Under the pieces are notes generated by a model. It ran no database searches. It saw only the letters and a list, made by a program, of their open reading frames with translations, and was not told the origin of the DNA. Shown piece after piece: positions 43,821-55,792 of a stretch of DNA of 64,000 bases; within the stretch, counting starts at the first letter, position 1; each line of letters starts with the position of its first letter. Source of the DNA: Dermanyssus gallinae (Eukaryota; Arthropoda; Arachnida; Mesostigmata; Dermanyssidae); assembly GCA_003439945.1 (NCBI GenBank), contig QVRM01001789.1, positions 62,001 through 126,000 on the forward strand, read 5' to 3'. A program made the position numbers and the translations under genes.

Positions 43821-44060
43821 CTAACAAAGCTCGGAGGCTTCGATCTGACATCTGAAGCGCCCTAGCAAGCCATCTTCGGGACTGGTCAGATATTCTTCTG
43901 ATACGTGAAGGTCGTGTTTAAAAAGTTTTGATGTTCTCACAGAACTTAGTCTACTGGTCCAATGGCGAGCATTGAGGTTCCCCAACTCATTAGACCTATC
44001 AGCAGCTCGTTTTGCGGTGCTCTGATAGATCCCATGTATCTTTGCAATCTTCGCAGTCAT
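43821..44060 (-). other. Unassigned frame upstream of the R2-like element (unit copy 1)
   Basis: A 79-codon frame on the same strand, just 5' of the R2-like RT. No motif is recognised. It could be a decayed N-terminal part of that element. The same frame recurs at 49,353-49,592. Confidence 0.25.
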
Positions 44061-44284
44061 AATGCCCCGTCCCAGCTCCTAAGTAATAGCCTCCTTGTAC
44101 GAACTAACTTTGACAATTTTGCCGGTATGCACAAATTCGAACACCCAATATTAAAAAAATTACTTATAAGACGTACGGTTGCGGTTTTACTGCCTGTAGA
44201 CGAGGCGTATGGTCATCTCCCTCTCTTCAAGTGACAAGAGCCCTTGGAAGCATTACCCCCTGTATATACAAATACAGATAATAC

Positions 44285-44400
44285 TTGTAGTGGCGGTGGC
44301 TTAGGCGGTTAACGCACCGTTCGAAACGGTGCGTTGTCATGGCAACCACGGTTATCAAAACAATCGCTAGTTCGAGCCCCGGCCGTGCTGGTTGAATTTG
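44285..44400 (+). repeat. tRNA-like SINE head with perfect 11-bp hairpin (unit copy 1)
   Basis: GGTGGCTTAGGCGGTTAACG resembles an A-box region and GCTAGTTCGAGCCCC a B-box, at SINE-like spacing. Between them AACGCACCGTT and AACGGTGCGTT (44,311-44,335) form a perfect stem with a CGA loop. A standard tRNA fold is not evident because the anticodon arm is replaced. Confidence 0.55.
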
Positions 44401-45406
44401 TTGGACGTGGTTATCATTGCCCTGCTACTACATACGAAAATGGTTTGCCAATTACTGTGATGTAGATTTTTACCTGGACGGTGAATCAAGGTCCAATCAA
44501 CTCTCTTTGCTAGAAGAGGAGGTTCTGCGCCTAAAAACACAACAAAATCCAACGGCTTTTACTCGACAAATCGCAGAAAAAGTTGAAGTTTACCAAATCA
44601 CTTCATTGGTCAGGACGTTCAAATGTGATTCCAACTTCTATGCTTTGTAAGTGGATGCCTCACAAACTGAGCTAAGCTAACAGATTGGAGCATATGCGCG
44701 TCTGCACTTCCCCCTTTAATTGCTACCGCCAAACTTTGTGTTTGGATTGGTTGTCTACCTGCAATAAAAAATTGATCTTATACGAGAGCTTAAGTAGGCA
44801 AATATTCTGGTCCGTGGGCCCAGGCAGTTCCCAGAGTCCAGCCAAGCAAACCGTCCACTCAACTAGGGTTACGTTGTGCGTGTTCTTGCAATTAGTGTTT
44901 TTGCTTGAGGCGAAAAGCGGAAAGGGATTTTGAATAAATATTACAAATTGTTTTATCGTGTGACATCTATATTTCACTATTGTCTATATTTTTTGTATTT
45001 GTGCATGCGTGTCTATATGTGCATAGTGGGGCAGTTGAACTGGATAAACGACATTTTACCCTATATTACACTTTTCAACACAATTTTACATTGTTTAAAC
45101 TATTTCACATAACTGACCACTCAGGTTTCATATGCATGGTTAAACATTGTTTTAAATAATGTTTATTATGTTTGCAATAGTTGGCACGACTCTACATTAA
45201 GTCATACTATTTTAATTATTTTATACTTTATTACTTACTTTATCACAAGCAATTTTTACTGTTTTGCCCAATTCACATGTTTTAAAGATATTTGAGTCTA
45301 TATTGTACCTTTCACATTATCCTACAGCACTTTCTTATTTTCGGCTGCCCAAACGTATGCGTTTATGCTTTATGTTTGGTACCCAAGAGAGAGAAATCAA
45401 GTGTTA

Positions 45407-46097
45407 CGTCAAGTACACGAAAGTACACTCCTGCAGAAGAAGCAGAACCGTGCTCCTACACAGCGGAGCGGAAGATTCATGATAAACCGCGCTGTATGAA
45501 AACTCGAGAACTAAGTGCACTTTGTGTCGATCCTCGTACTTCGATTCAAAGTTGATGTGTCATCGCGAACCATTCGTCAAATTGTTCACGAGCACTTTAG
45601 GTATCAGTCTTATGGCATAAATCAGACAGAATCCCCTCTGAGGCTGATAAAGCGAACACACTTGCCCACCCTGTGTCAGATGCTCCTGAATTCCCTCAAC
45701 CACAACGCAGCAGACCGTGTTAGATCTTTCTCTGACCAGAAAATATTCACCGTAGACGCAAAACTCAATCAGCGAAAAGAGCGTTGGCTTGCCCACGGTC
45801 CAGAAGATATTCCTATTGTCATAATGAACAGTGCGGCTTTCTTTAGCTTATATACACGTCTTGACTCCAGTGACTTGCAAAGGGAACGAGATAGCACCAT
45901 ACATTGGTCAAAAGGCAGTGACACAAAGCTATTTGGCATGTTCTGTAAACTGCAGTGGAACCGTGTGTGCTTTCTGCGTCTAATGGTTTGCAATACGTAT
46001 TTCGGCGGGACGGTGCGCCAGCCGCATACCAGCCATTGAGTACAACAGTGGTGGGCGAAACATAAGAGCATTCTCGTGGATAAGCACTCTTAGACGC
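45407..46097 (+). pseudogene. Decayed FSDEKIFTVD-type transposase (unit copy 2)
   Basis: Same sequence as 39,870-40,560, shifted by 5,537. The predicted frame (45,515-46,039) is identical, so the decay predates the duplication. Confidence 0.8.
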
Positions 46098-46265
46098 CTA
46101 GCGGTCCAGATTAAAATCCTCTGGCTGCTTATATATGGGGTGCAATTGAGCAAAAATCTAACAAGACTTGATATCATAATAGCACATGCTTGCTGTCTGC
46201 CTGTATTCATCAGGCATTTGTAAATATTGATGTGCAGGGTTTTACCCGATGCTTGTAATCGGCTT

Positions 46266-46479
46266 AGGCATCGAATAAAGGCCTCGTCGAGCCTGGTGGC
46301 ATGGTGGATTCGCGTGCGCCACGCGCTCGGAGAACACACATAAGTGTATGGGTTTGATCCCCACTGCTGCACATTTGTATTTATGGGTTTCCCGTGTTAC
46401 GAAGTAATGCGAAAGCAAACCAGTGTGTGTTAAATATTGGCTTAGGGTCAGCCCGAAAAAGTTCAGGCATCGAATAAAG
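46266..46479 (+). mobile_element. tRNA-derived SINE with 15-bp target-site duplication (unit copy 2)
   Basis: Duplicate of 40,729-40,942. Target-site copies are at 46,266-46,280 and 46,465-46,479. Confidence 0.88.
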
Positions 46480-46866
46480 CGGCGTTTTGAGAGCACGTTG
46501 GCTACATTGTACAGGCCCATTTATTACGAATGTCGCCACAAAACATTTGCAAACAAATCGTTTAAATATTTTTTTATTTATTTAGATGCAGCATTGGAAC
46601 TAAGCAAAATCACTATATGCGGCGTTATTATTGTAACAACTTTGAGGGCCCACTATAAAATAACGACTTTATATAATCACAACGAAAACGTTTGCATTAT
46701 TAGGCACATGACTAGTTTATATATATATATATAGAAAATATTGTGATGATTTATTGATCATTTACAATACGTTTGCACACTCGGCAATGCTCGCCGTAAT
46801 AAAAATGGTGGTAAAAAGGTGTCACGTGAGGTTAAGGATCAGCTTTCCGTCTCGTGAGGTTAAGAA

Positions 46867-49216
46867 TCAGCCCCCGCTCTTATGAACTCGGTGTGAGCGG
46901 TATATCCTCAAGGTCCCTTGCCACGTTAAGACGGTAAGATCCATAATATTCCTCTTCGTGACGCTAAGCCCCAAGAGCGCACTTGCAGATTCGGAGTCCC
47001 ATACATTACTCATAGAGATAGTGGTGGATCCGAATCTACGAGGTTTTTGCGGGTCGGGGAGCGCCGCCCTTAGGAACTCGACGTCATATTTGGTGATCTT
47101 AATGATGTTTTATTATAATTTAGAAGACGGGTTGTCCTGCAGTAGAAGCGAAGGACGCCAAAGCCGTCATAGCGAGGTTAATGAGATTACAGCCAGGGCT
47201 TTCAGATCCGCTCTAATACCGTGCATCCGAGAGCCCGCCGGCCTCCTGAGAAGCGATGGAAAGAGACCAGACGGTCTCACCCTTATTCCCTTTGAAAGGG
47301 GAAAGGCGCTTGTTTGGAATGCGACTATCACCGACACGCTCGCCCCGTCGAACCTGGAGGCCAGTGCATCTTCCGCTGGCTCCGCAGCACGCAAGGCTGA
47401 GCGTCTAAAGACCAACAAATATGCCCAGCTCGCCAACGAGTTCATTTTCGTGCCGCTAGTATTCGAGACACTCGGGGGGCCCGGCCCTGAGGCATGGTCG
47501 CTTTTACAGAAGATTGGCAAACAAATTGAACTGGCGACAGGGGAAAAAAGAGCACTTGAGTTTCTACTTCAGCGACTATCGCTGGCGGTTCAGCGCGGTA
47601 ATGCGGCAGCAATCATGGGCACAATGAGGGGCTGCCTCGAGGATAAGCTCGAGTGGTAGCGCTCCCCACAAGCCCTAGTGTTGATAGTTAATTACATCTC
47701 GCTGTAACACTTAAATGTCATTTTAATAAATTCGTGCCAGCTGATTTAGAAGAATATATATAATGCTTCATATTTGGTGATCTTGTCCTGCCGCGCTTTT
47801 GCCAGGTCCCTGTTCGGGCCGCAAACCTCGGCATCTAAAACTCAGACCTTGGTAGGTGTTGTTATTACGAGGTCGGGCTTTAGACCCGGTGCGCCCGGTC
47901 AACGGAATACTCGCTCACGAACCGCCTCATGACCCCTCTCGCGGAGAAGACGCGCCACGCGATCACAGACGCCGTCATGTCTCTTTATAGTTTGCTTGTG
48001 TGTTGTATCGCACATCCGAGCGACATGAGTCAACGTCTCAGGCGCATGACACCCGTGCCTACAACGTTTGTTGAAGCTTGGGCGTCCCCTGGCCAATCTG
48101 GCACGCGTTGGTAGTGCGTTGGTTCTGAGTTTTAGTAGGTTTAAATACTCTTTGCCAGATAGGTAGAACATATCCTTAATTCAGTAATGTACAAAGGGCG
48201 TTTCGTGTGCTTTTTTAAAATGTGCCCCATCGAACGTGTTGTGTAGTTGTTGAGACCAGTAATTGGTCTCTTGTGTAGCGGTCTCAATGAAGGTTCCTAA
48301 GCGCTCGCAAAGAAGTCTTGTTTTCGCAAGGTCTTTTTGAAGTGCTTGGTAGTTAGCATCCATTAGACCCCAGGATGCGTAGAGTGTTGTAGTGCTGTCA
48401 GACGGGAGAGGCGGAATCTGGGGATAAATGCCAGACCGCCGTGTGCTGTGTGCGTGTAGAGGTAGGCGTTCGGCACCGAGTTTTCAAGCTTAAACCATTT
48501 CGACTTAATAACCTTTTTGATTTTATTGTCTAGGTCGCTAAGGGGTGCGTGAGATGGTCTGGGACCGGATACCAGTGTATATAGGAGGCGGGGAATGAGA
48601 AAGTCTTTCAAAAATATGAGTATTTGCTGGGGTTTAAGGGGAGCCATCGTGAGTCTGTTGAGTAAATTAAGGAGTATATCCTTGGTGGAGTCAACTCTGC
48701 CATTGCCGTCAAAGTCGAGTCCCAGATATCTCCATCGATCACTCATTCCTTTAGCTGGCAATTGCCGCTCTCCAACGTTAAATTCTGGTACAGTATTAAT
48801 GAACCCTTTAGCCTCCTTCCTATTAAATAGGTGGAATAGTAAAGCTTTTATTAGTATTAAGCCCAAGGCCTCGGAATTTCAAAAGGGGGTCCGCAATATT
48901 AAGGAGCCGTTGGAGAGTAGATTTCGTGGAGGCTAGGAGGATGATATCATCCGCAAAGGCTAAGGTCCATAAGGCGGAGGTCATCAGTAAGTTGGTACCC
49001 GATATTAGTTTTGTCCAATTTTGAAAGAATGTCGTCGAGAACAAGATTAAATAAAAGGGGGGACAGAGGATCTTTCTACCTTACACCCCTAATTGGCCGA
49101 AAAGTTTGACATTCTTGTGCAAATTCTATGAGAGTTTTAGATGAGAGGTACAAGCATTCGATATAATCAATGACTACCTCCGGATATCCGCGAGTCCGGA
49201 GTGACCAGGGGACGGA
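46867..49216 (-). mobile_element. R2-like non-LTR retrotransposon (unit copy 2)
   Basis: Duplicate of 41,330-43,680, with the same in-frame TAG in the RT. A one-base T deletion in a homopolymer near 48,331 changes the frame between the thumb and the WSQQLHNTF block relative to copy 1. Confidence 0.85.
47101..47767 (+). mobile_element. Nested RPDG-type retroelement (unit copy 2)
   Basis: Duplicate of 41,564-42,230 at offset 5,537. The open frame 46,958-47,659 is unchanged from copy 1. Confidence 0.88.
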
Positions 49217-49816
49217 TATATATATATATAACTTAAATAGTGTACCCTTGTTTTGCACACACACCGACGAACATGCGGAAAGCAACTTCTTATTGGCGTC
49301 GGTAAGGTTCTGCCTCCGCATAAGACAATCGGCGACTATCTCGAAATGTTCGCTAACAAAGCTCGGAGGCTTCGATCTGACATCTGAAGCGCCCTAGCAA
49401 GCCATCTTCGGGACTGGTCAGATATTCTTCTGATACGTGAAGGTCGTGTTTAAAAAGTTTTGATGTTCTCACAGAACTTAGTCTACTGGTCCAATGGCGA
49501 GCATTGAGGTTCCCCAACTCATTAGACCTATCAGCAGCTCGTTTTGCGGTGCTCTGATAGATCCCATGTATCTTTGCAATCTTCGCAGTCATAATGCCCC
49601 GTCCCAGCTCCTAAGTAATAGCCTCCTTGTACGAACTAACTTTGACAATTTTGCCGGTATGCACAAATTCGAACACCCAATATTAAAAAAATTACTTATA
49701 AGACGTACGGTTGCGGTTTTACTGCCTGTAGACGAGGCGTATGGTCATCTCCCTCTCTTCAAGTGACAAGAGCCCTTGGAAGCATTACCCCCTGTATATA
49801 CAAATACAGATAATAC

Positions 49817-49932
49817 TTGTAGTGGCGGTGGCTTAGGCGGTTAACGCACCGTTCGAAACGGTGCGTTGTCATGGCAACCACGGTTATCAAAACAATCGCT
49901 AGTTCGAGCCCCGGCCGTGCTGGTTGAATTTG
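49817..49932 (+). repeat. tRNA-like SINE head with perfect 11-bp hairpin (unit copy 2)
   Basis: Duplicate of 44,285-44,400. The hairpin is at 49,843-49,867. Confidence 0.55.
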
Positions 49933-49967
49933 TTGGACGTGGTTATCATTGCCCTGCTACTACATAC

Positions 49968-51049
49968 CTCTGCTGGAGAAAGCCTATATAAATCCAGTAC
50001 GAGAACGCGATGACGATAGATGCATTTAGACGATAGAGTGCCACAGGCAACTTAGCGTTGTCAGAGCGTTAAAAAAACGTGACTTACCCGTTACATTTGA
50101 CTTTAGACATATTTTGTTATCATATTGCTAGAGCCCCATATTAAAAATTACTATTCAAAATAAAAGAAAATGCGTTCTGAAATACGGCCAGAATACATGT
50201 GCAAAAAATACCATTCTTAAGGCTATGAAACAGCGAACTGGAGAACGCTTGGATAGACAATTTCAGCTCAGTCACCTCTGTTCTACTCGCAGATGCCTCA
50301 TATCAAACTCTGTGAAGCCGTTTGCGTGACACCAGTTTGCAGCATCTCTCAGGTCGAGCTGAAGATGATCTCGTGGTTTGGCCAGAACCCGGCGAAAAAT
50401 GCGTGTGGTGCTCTTAGGTCGCGGATAACTTTAGCCAATTAAGCGATATAGATAGTGTGTAGAAACGGGCTTGCCGAATCACTGTGGCACTCCGTGGGAA
50501 ATCACCGACGAACATCACATGATATATTCCGACCCAGCGTTTTTTGTTAGATCCTAAGCATGCAGATAGACTAACTTCATGTTTTTTAAACGAGTGTCGG
50601 AGCTGTCAAAGAACGCGTCGACAACCCTTGCGCTTGAACCTACCCTAAAGCAAATCCTAGTGTCAAAGACATTGCACTAAACAAAATCCTAAATAACAAA
50701 GTTTTGGAATCACACAGAAAATTTAGAGAAGAACGTAATATGGAGTTCGTATGTCACAGCTACACAGACGGGCGAGCCGTCATATCTAGCCGATGGAAAA
50801 AGGCGGTGCAAAGGAATTGACAGGCAACACGTTATTACTACTCTATGCGCGTTACGATGCCAACAAATGCGTGTGCAAATATTGCGGAGAATATGACGTG
50901 GGACGTTGCCACACACTAGCGGTTTGACAGCACGTCATTACAACGAAGTTTGGATGGTATAACGTGTATATAAAAACAAATTGTCTTCTGAGTCGTTATA
51001 CTAGCTACTATTGGTGAATATGTATGTACATATATATATGTATATATCA

Positions 51050-51080
<31 letters not shown>

Positions 51081-51368
51081 ATTGTTTTCCAGTTGCATGC
51101 ATTATGTGCGTGTGTATACAAATTAAAAACTGATTTCATTCAATACGGTTTGCACTGGTGGAGTTACCGTTCGACATCTACCGAGACACATTGTTTATTT
51201 CTTTTCGACTGCTTGCCATCCGTTCGGTGCGCAAGATGAACCGATTGATCAGCCAAGCGTGCCCTATATCGCATTTTGCCGCAGTCGAATTAAGACCATT
51301 TGTCGTCATCATTTCGTTATCTCTTTTGCTGTAGTTTGTCTGGAAACTAAAATAAAAGTACATACGCA

Positions 51369-51423
<55 letters not shown>

Positions 51424-52100
51424 CATCAAGAGCAGTGACTGTTTTGTGCACATATATGCCGCATTTTAGAAAGAGAATAATACAAGAAGTAAGGTTGCAC
51501 GTGACTAGTGACGCATGCCAAGAAGATTCTTTTATGTTGATTAAGAGTAGCAAAACTAACGGTAACTGCCGTGGCAACATGCTAGAAGCTGAAACGTATT
51601 GTGTTCCGCCTCTTTTAGAGCTTGTAGTCTAAGCTTTTACGGACGGCCCTCAGCGAACGCCCTTTTTTAGGTTCCACGGTTATTGTCCCTTTTCGTAAAG
51701 ATACATTATGGAGCTGCGCGGACTTTTCTGTTGAAAACACAGCCAAAGTGACATGACTGTGCTTGCTGTGTTTGCATTGATACAAATGTTTCTTCTCCAA
51801 GAGTTGTCAGCAGCAAGCAGTGCTATTAGCCCGGGTGTTGTCAGGTGCTACTATCGGGGCAGTGCTTTTGCCCCTATAGTGATGCCACTTTTGGTTGTGC
51901 AGAGTCCGATGATGACATTTAATTGAGGTTAATATATAACGTTTTATGCCTTTTACATTCATCAGATTGTACATATTATACCCTGTTGGACCGATGCACA
52001 ATATTTCGATTTTCGTTTCTTGTCTACCAGGGAGACAAACATTTGCAGTGAGGACAATGCGTGGATTTATCTAATCACCTAGATGATCTCTTCTTCTTTG
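49968..52100. other. Intergenic stretch with TA microsatellites, no gene recognised
   Basis: (TA)n tracts at about 51,029-51,075 and 51,370-51,423. Short open frames have no family resemblance. Confidence 0.5.
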
Positions 52101-52190
52101 ACGGCACGGCCTGGGTAGCACGTGCGCAATATTTTCTGGCTTCTGATGTGTTCGATTGCAGGTTCGATCACGCGATTTCTTGTGTTCGAA
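52095..52190 (+). repeat. Possible tRNA-like SINE head
   Basis: CCTGGGTAGCACGTGCGCAA, followed about 45 bases later by GCAGGTTCGATCACG, has the order and spacing of A- and B-boxes. No body or target duplication was identified. Confidence 0.35.
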
Positions 52191-52711
52191 CAAGTGCAGA
52201 AAATAAGTTACGCACTAGAAAAAGATGAAACACCATGGTGGCGCACGTGGGTTCTGTGCATGTCCATGCCACGGTATCACAACTTGCTGGTTAAAAGGCC
52301 TTTATAAAAAATGTAATATTCAAAAACTAATGTTTTAAATCATGGAAAGTAGAAAGCAAAATATCATGAAAATCGTTGTAGGGCAATATCTCCAGTCCAA
52401 TTTGGGTGTCCGTTTTCACCAGCTCTATTTTGTCAGGTTGTGTCAGGGTACAATTTTGTCTAGCACCAGGATGGTTTCTGTTGATATACGTACGGTAAGT
52501 CCGTGCTGTCCAACGCCCGTTCTGATCAATATCTCGATTATTGATTGAGTACTATTGTTCTTCTTAGCAGCTATCTTAGGCTCACTCATTTCCAAAGCCG
52601 TGCTTAGTGTATTTGTAAGTCTCTGACTAACTGCCGTTAGCCGGCGGCGGCACTAGCCAAATATCGTGAAATGTCACAAGGTAAGCAGCATAAATCGCCT
52701 TCTAGGGCTTA

Positions 52712-52757
<46 letters not shown>

Positions 52758-54110
52758 CGTGGTCACGAACTCAACGCGGTTACACTTCCTCCGAGAGTCA
52801 GAGCTCATACACATTTTTTACTGGCAAAGTACCTTGCAGAACTTACTTTGAATTTAAAGGTGGTGACAGTTGAACGGCTGAAGCGTTGCATTCCAGTACG
52901 CTGGTTGTCGAGGGTATCCAGAACAAAACATATCGTGTCAGTAGTGGCTGTTGTTGTCGTGTGCTGTCAGAACATTAAGTTTGCTACCAGTGTCGTCTCT
53001 CGGTACTGATGGTGATTTTGTTGTGCTTAATAGATGTGAATGCTTATGCTATGGGCCATAAGAAATCAAGACCTTGATTGTCAGACGGCCAAAATATGTC
53101 GCGTTTCTTCAAGCGCGAGTTACGTGGCAACACAGTGAAAATTCGTCGTCACTGAATCGAGCGACCATCGCTGCTCCGCTGTTGGCACAATCAGTTATCC
53201 AATGGCCAACGAATGAGCTGCGTACTCATCGCTACGCAGATATTGCGATTCGGTGAGTAGCCGATAATCATACACGCCTGACGAAGAGTAGATACATCTG
53301 TAGATCCTCTCGACAACTTGTGTCGAAGTGTGGTGAAGAGAAGCCAGCTAGCTCACCTTACAAATCGTGGTTAGAACGTTGCAGCAATACTCGGCCTGGG
53401 CAGCTTCATTCCTCAGCATGAGATATGATCTGCTGATTCAGCTAATATAGCCACAGTAACGCCTGTATGTGGTGTGGAACAACAACAACTGTATACAGCA
53501 ACATAGGTGTACTACAACAGCAATACGATCGACAATAACAAGGAAAAGTGACGGCGAAGACAACAGTAATACTAGCAGCATAAATGAAGCAATAGCAACC
53601 ACAACGCAACCAACAACAGCAAACGTTTACAGCCGAAGCAATAACAGCAATCGAGGATAACTATAATCTCTATAACTATCACATCTATAATCTCTATAAC
53701 TATAACATCTATGTTAGTAGCAGAGCAAACAAAGCCGTTGTGGTAAATCGATAAGCACCGGCGGTAATCACAAACGTTAACGAATGAGGTTCCGTTTTGA
53801 ATCGGCACAGATCGACTGAATCATGTGAATGATGACGGTCGTCTGCCGTAGAAGTCACGAGTTTCATCACTACAATCAAAACGACGAAAGAAGGTCCGTT
53901 ACAGAAAGGGCCAGCTAGGTGATCACGTTTCAAGTTAGCCCTAGATAGGCTGCTTCGATTTGAATCACGCGCGCCGATGTGTTTTTTCTACAATTACAGC
54001 AGTTTTGTCGTAGTCATAGATACGCTGTTTAGTAGTGTTAGCCCCAGCAAAGTAAAACGGAAGAAGTTTCGATGAAAATAGTTGTAACATATATTCAACA
54101 AAAAACTAAA
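52191..54110. other. Intergenic stretch, no gene recognised
   Basis: It contains a TA tract at 52,730-52,757, a CAA/CAG-rich stretch at about 53,475-53,655, and near-identical CTATAATCTCTATAACTAT units at about 53,660-53,710. No gene identified. Confidence 0.5.
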
Positions 54111-54119
54111 AATAGTTGT

Positions 54120-54215
54120 GCTAGCTTGGGCGGCGAAGGCTCGGCTCTACTAAAATTGAGACGTCGCCATGCGTAGGATCGAACCTTACTCTGGTAGAAA
54201 GAAGTGTTAACTATA
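54120..54215 (-). repeat. tRNA-like SINE head, minus strand
   Basis: On the minus strand GTTAACAC lies upstream of ACCAGAGTAAGGTTCGATCC, then TACGCATGGCGACGTC. GGTTCGATCC is a full B-box match. The layout is like the head at 31,980-32,062 (GGTTAACACGCG, then GGTAATCAGAGGGTCG). Confidence 0.5.
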
Positions 54216-54465
54216 TTTTTTCATTTCTAAATCGCGTAAATTAAAGCACTACCTTATTGTAGAAATGTAAGCACAGGGCACTAATACACCTAACAAGACG
54301 GTTCGATTATGCCCGGACCCGTGGGAGTCGTCGAGTTCATGGTCACACCTTGGCATCCCGAAGTATGCCAATCGTACTCAGCTCATTTAGTTTGTTCTAT
54401 CTATAACCCCAAAGGCAATTATGTTGTTTGCCTTTCTGCAGCTGCCGGGATGCACAATTGTTGAG

Positions 54466-54518
<53 letters not shown>

Positions 54519-54520
<2 letters not shown>

Positions 54521-55750
54521 GTAGTTCGACAAGTTCTTAAAATGAAAACCAACCATTTTCCAAATCTTGTTTTTAATTTTTTCTTATTCGATATACTCCC
54601 CGAGAAGCTAATTACACTTTTCCCACCGATATATCAGAGCATTTATACCTCTTGAGTAGAATTCCGCGTCTTTAGACTAAAATAGGCATTGACAGCAGCC
54701 TTAATATCTTCATTGCTGGAAAAACGCTTTCCACCGAGACTATTCTTTAAATGTCCGAAGAGGAAATAATCAGAGGAGTCCAGGTGTCTGGAGAATAGGA
54801 AGGTTCTTCAATAAGTTCGAACCTCAGTTGGGCCAGTTTTGCCGATGCTTGCCGCGACTTGTGTGCAGGAGCATTGTCCTGCTGAAACAGGACAGCCTTC
54901 TTCTGCAAAGCGGGCCGTTTCACGATGAGTTCTTGCTTCAGGCAGTCCAACAGTCTTGCATAATATTCTCCCGTGATCGTTTTACCACTCTCAAGGTAGT
55001 CGACCAGAATTATTCCACGTTGGTCCCAAAAAACCGTAGCCATCATCTTTCCGGCCGATGCCGTTGTCCGCACCCTCTTCGGAGGTCCTTCACCAGGTGC
55101 ACACCATTGGCGAGATGCTTCTTGGGTCTCGGGAGTGTAGTGATGGATCCAGCTTTCATCGACGGTCACGAATCTGCGCCAAAAATCCGACGGATTTTTC
55201 GACATCTTGGCCAAATTTCGCTGTGAAGCGGAAACACGCGCGTCTTTTTGGCCTTGGTTGAGCAAATGCGGCACCCATTTTGCTCTGAGCTTTTTCATCT
55301 TCAAGTTCTCGTGCAGAATGAAATGCACACTACCCAAACTGATCCCCAAGGCCTCCGCTATCTCCCTAATGTGCACTCGCTTATCTGCGGCAATGATTTT
55401 CTGCACTTTTTCCACGTTTTCCTCATCAGTTGCCGTTTTTAGGCGTCCTGAACGTAGTTCATCTTCAGTGCGTCCATGGCGCAGAGTCACCGTACACATC
55501 GTCTAACTCAGTTTTCACTTGGGTCGCATTCCAACCTTTAAAATAAAAATGCTTGATAACCACTCGAAACTCTTTTTTTTCCATTTTTCACAATCACGCC
55601 GATACGTTGCACGGGAAAAGCAATCAAACGAAATCGCAGCGGCCAATCACCATAATATTTTGATTGCTAGCAGTCGAAAAGTTGCCGTTTCCAATAGCGG
55701 CGCCAAAAATCGAATTCTGAAAAGCTCATTTTAAGAACCTGTTAAACTAC

Positions 55751-55752
<2 letters not shown>
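54519..55752 (-). mobile_element. mariner element with both terminal repeats, inserted in a TA microsatellite
   Basis: The left end AGGTAGTTCGACAAGTTCTT and the right end (reverse complement) AGGTAGTTTAACAGGTTCTT continue as AAAATGA on both sides, an imperfect inverted repeat of about 27 bp with three mismatches. The element is about 1.23 kb, close to the usual 1.3 kb for mariners. Both flanks are (TA)n tracts (54,469-54,517 and 55,754-55,789), as expected for insertion at a TA target. Confidence 0.9.
54600..55584 (-). pseudogene. mariner transposase, frameshifted
   Basis: The start ATG is at 55,584-55,582 (MEKKEFRVVIKHFYF). The frame breaks near 55,490 after VYGD, where a short stretch around the usual helix-turn-helix linker is lost. 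A 250-codon frame (55,499-54,747) then carries IREIAEALGISLGSVHFIL, VTVDESWIHHYTPETQEAS (first catalytic Asp), AGKMMATVFWDQRGIILVDYL and VLFQQDNAPAHKSRQA (second Asp). After PSYSPD a second frameshift near 54,790 moves SSDYFLFGHLKNSLGGKRFSS (third Asp region) into another frame. At least two breaks mean no active enzyme, though all three catalytic blocks remain legible. It is the youngest mariner in the window. Confidence 0.9.

Positions 55753-55789
<37 letters not shown>

Positions 55790-55792
<3 letters not shown>

Larger units (their letters stand above)
38898..44434 (+). repeat. Tandem duplication, copy 1 (5.54-kb unit)
   Basis: The unit begins at ACGAAAATGGTTTGCC and ends at CTGCTACTACAT(AC). 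It recurs immediately as 44,435-49,967. The positional offset between the copies is 5,536, then 5,537, 5,536 and 5,532. This reflects a one-base T insertion near 39,360/44,898, a one-base T deletion near 42,795/48,331, and a TA tract four bases shorter near 43,690/49,220. I also see one A-to-T substitution near 39,088/44,624. Within the unit lie a decayed transposase, a SINE with target-site duplication, an R2-like element with a nested retroelement, and a tRNA-like palindrome. Confidence 0.97.
44435..49967 (+). repeat. Tandem duplication, copy 2
   Basis: Direct head-to-tail repeat of 38,898-44,434. All internal elements occur in the same order. The right boundary is where CTACTACATAC continues as CTCTGCTGG instead of GAAAATGG. 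Confidence 0.97.

Noticed and set aside
53469..53660. 63-codon Asn/Thr-rich frame
   Set aside because: Low-complexity CAA/CAG-rich DNA; no supporting signal.
54747..55499. Intact mariner transposase
   Set aside because: The 250-codon frame lacks the normal N-terminus and the region after SPD, which lie in other frames; at least two frameshifts.
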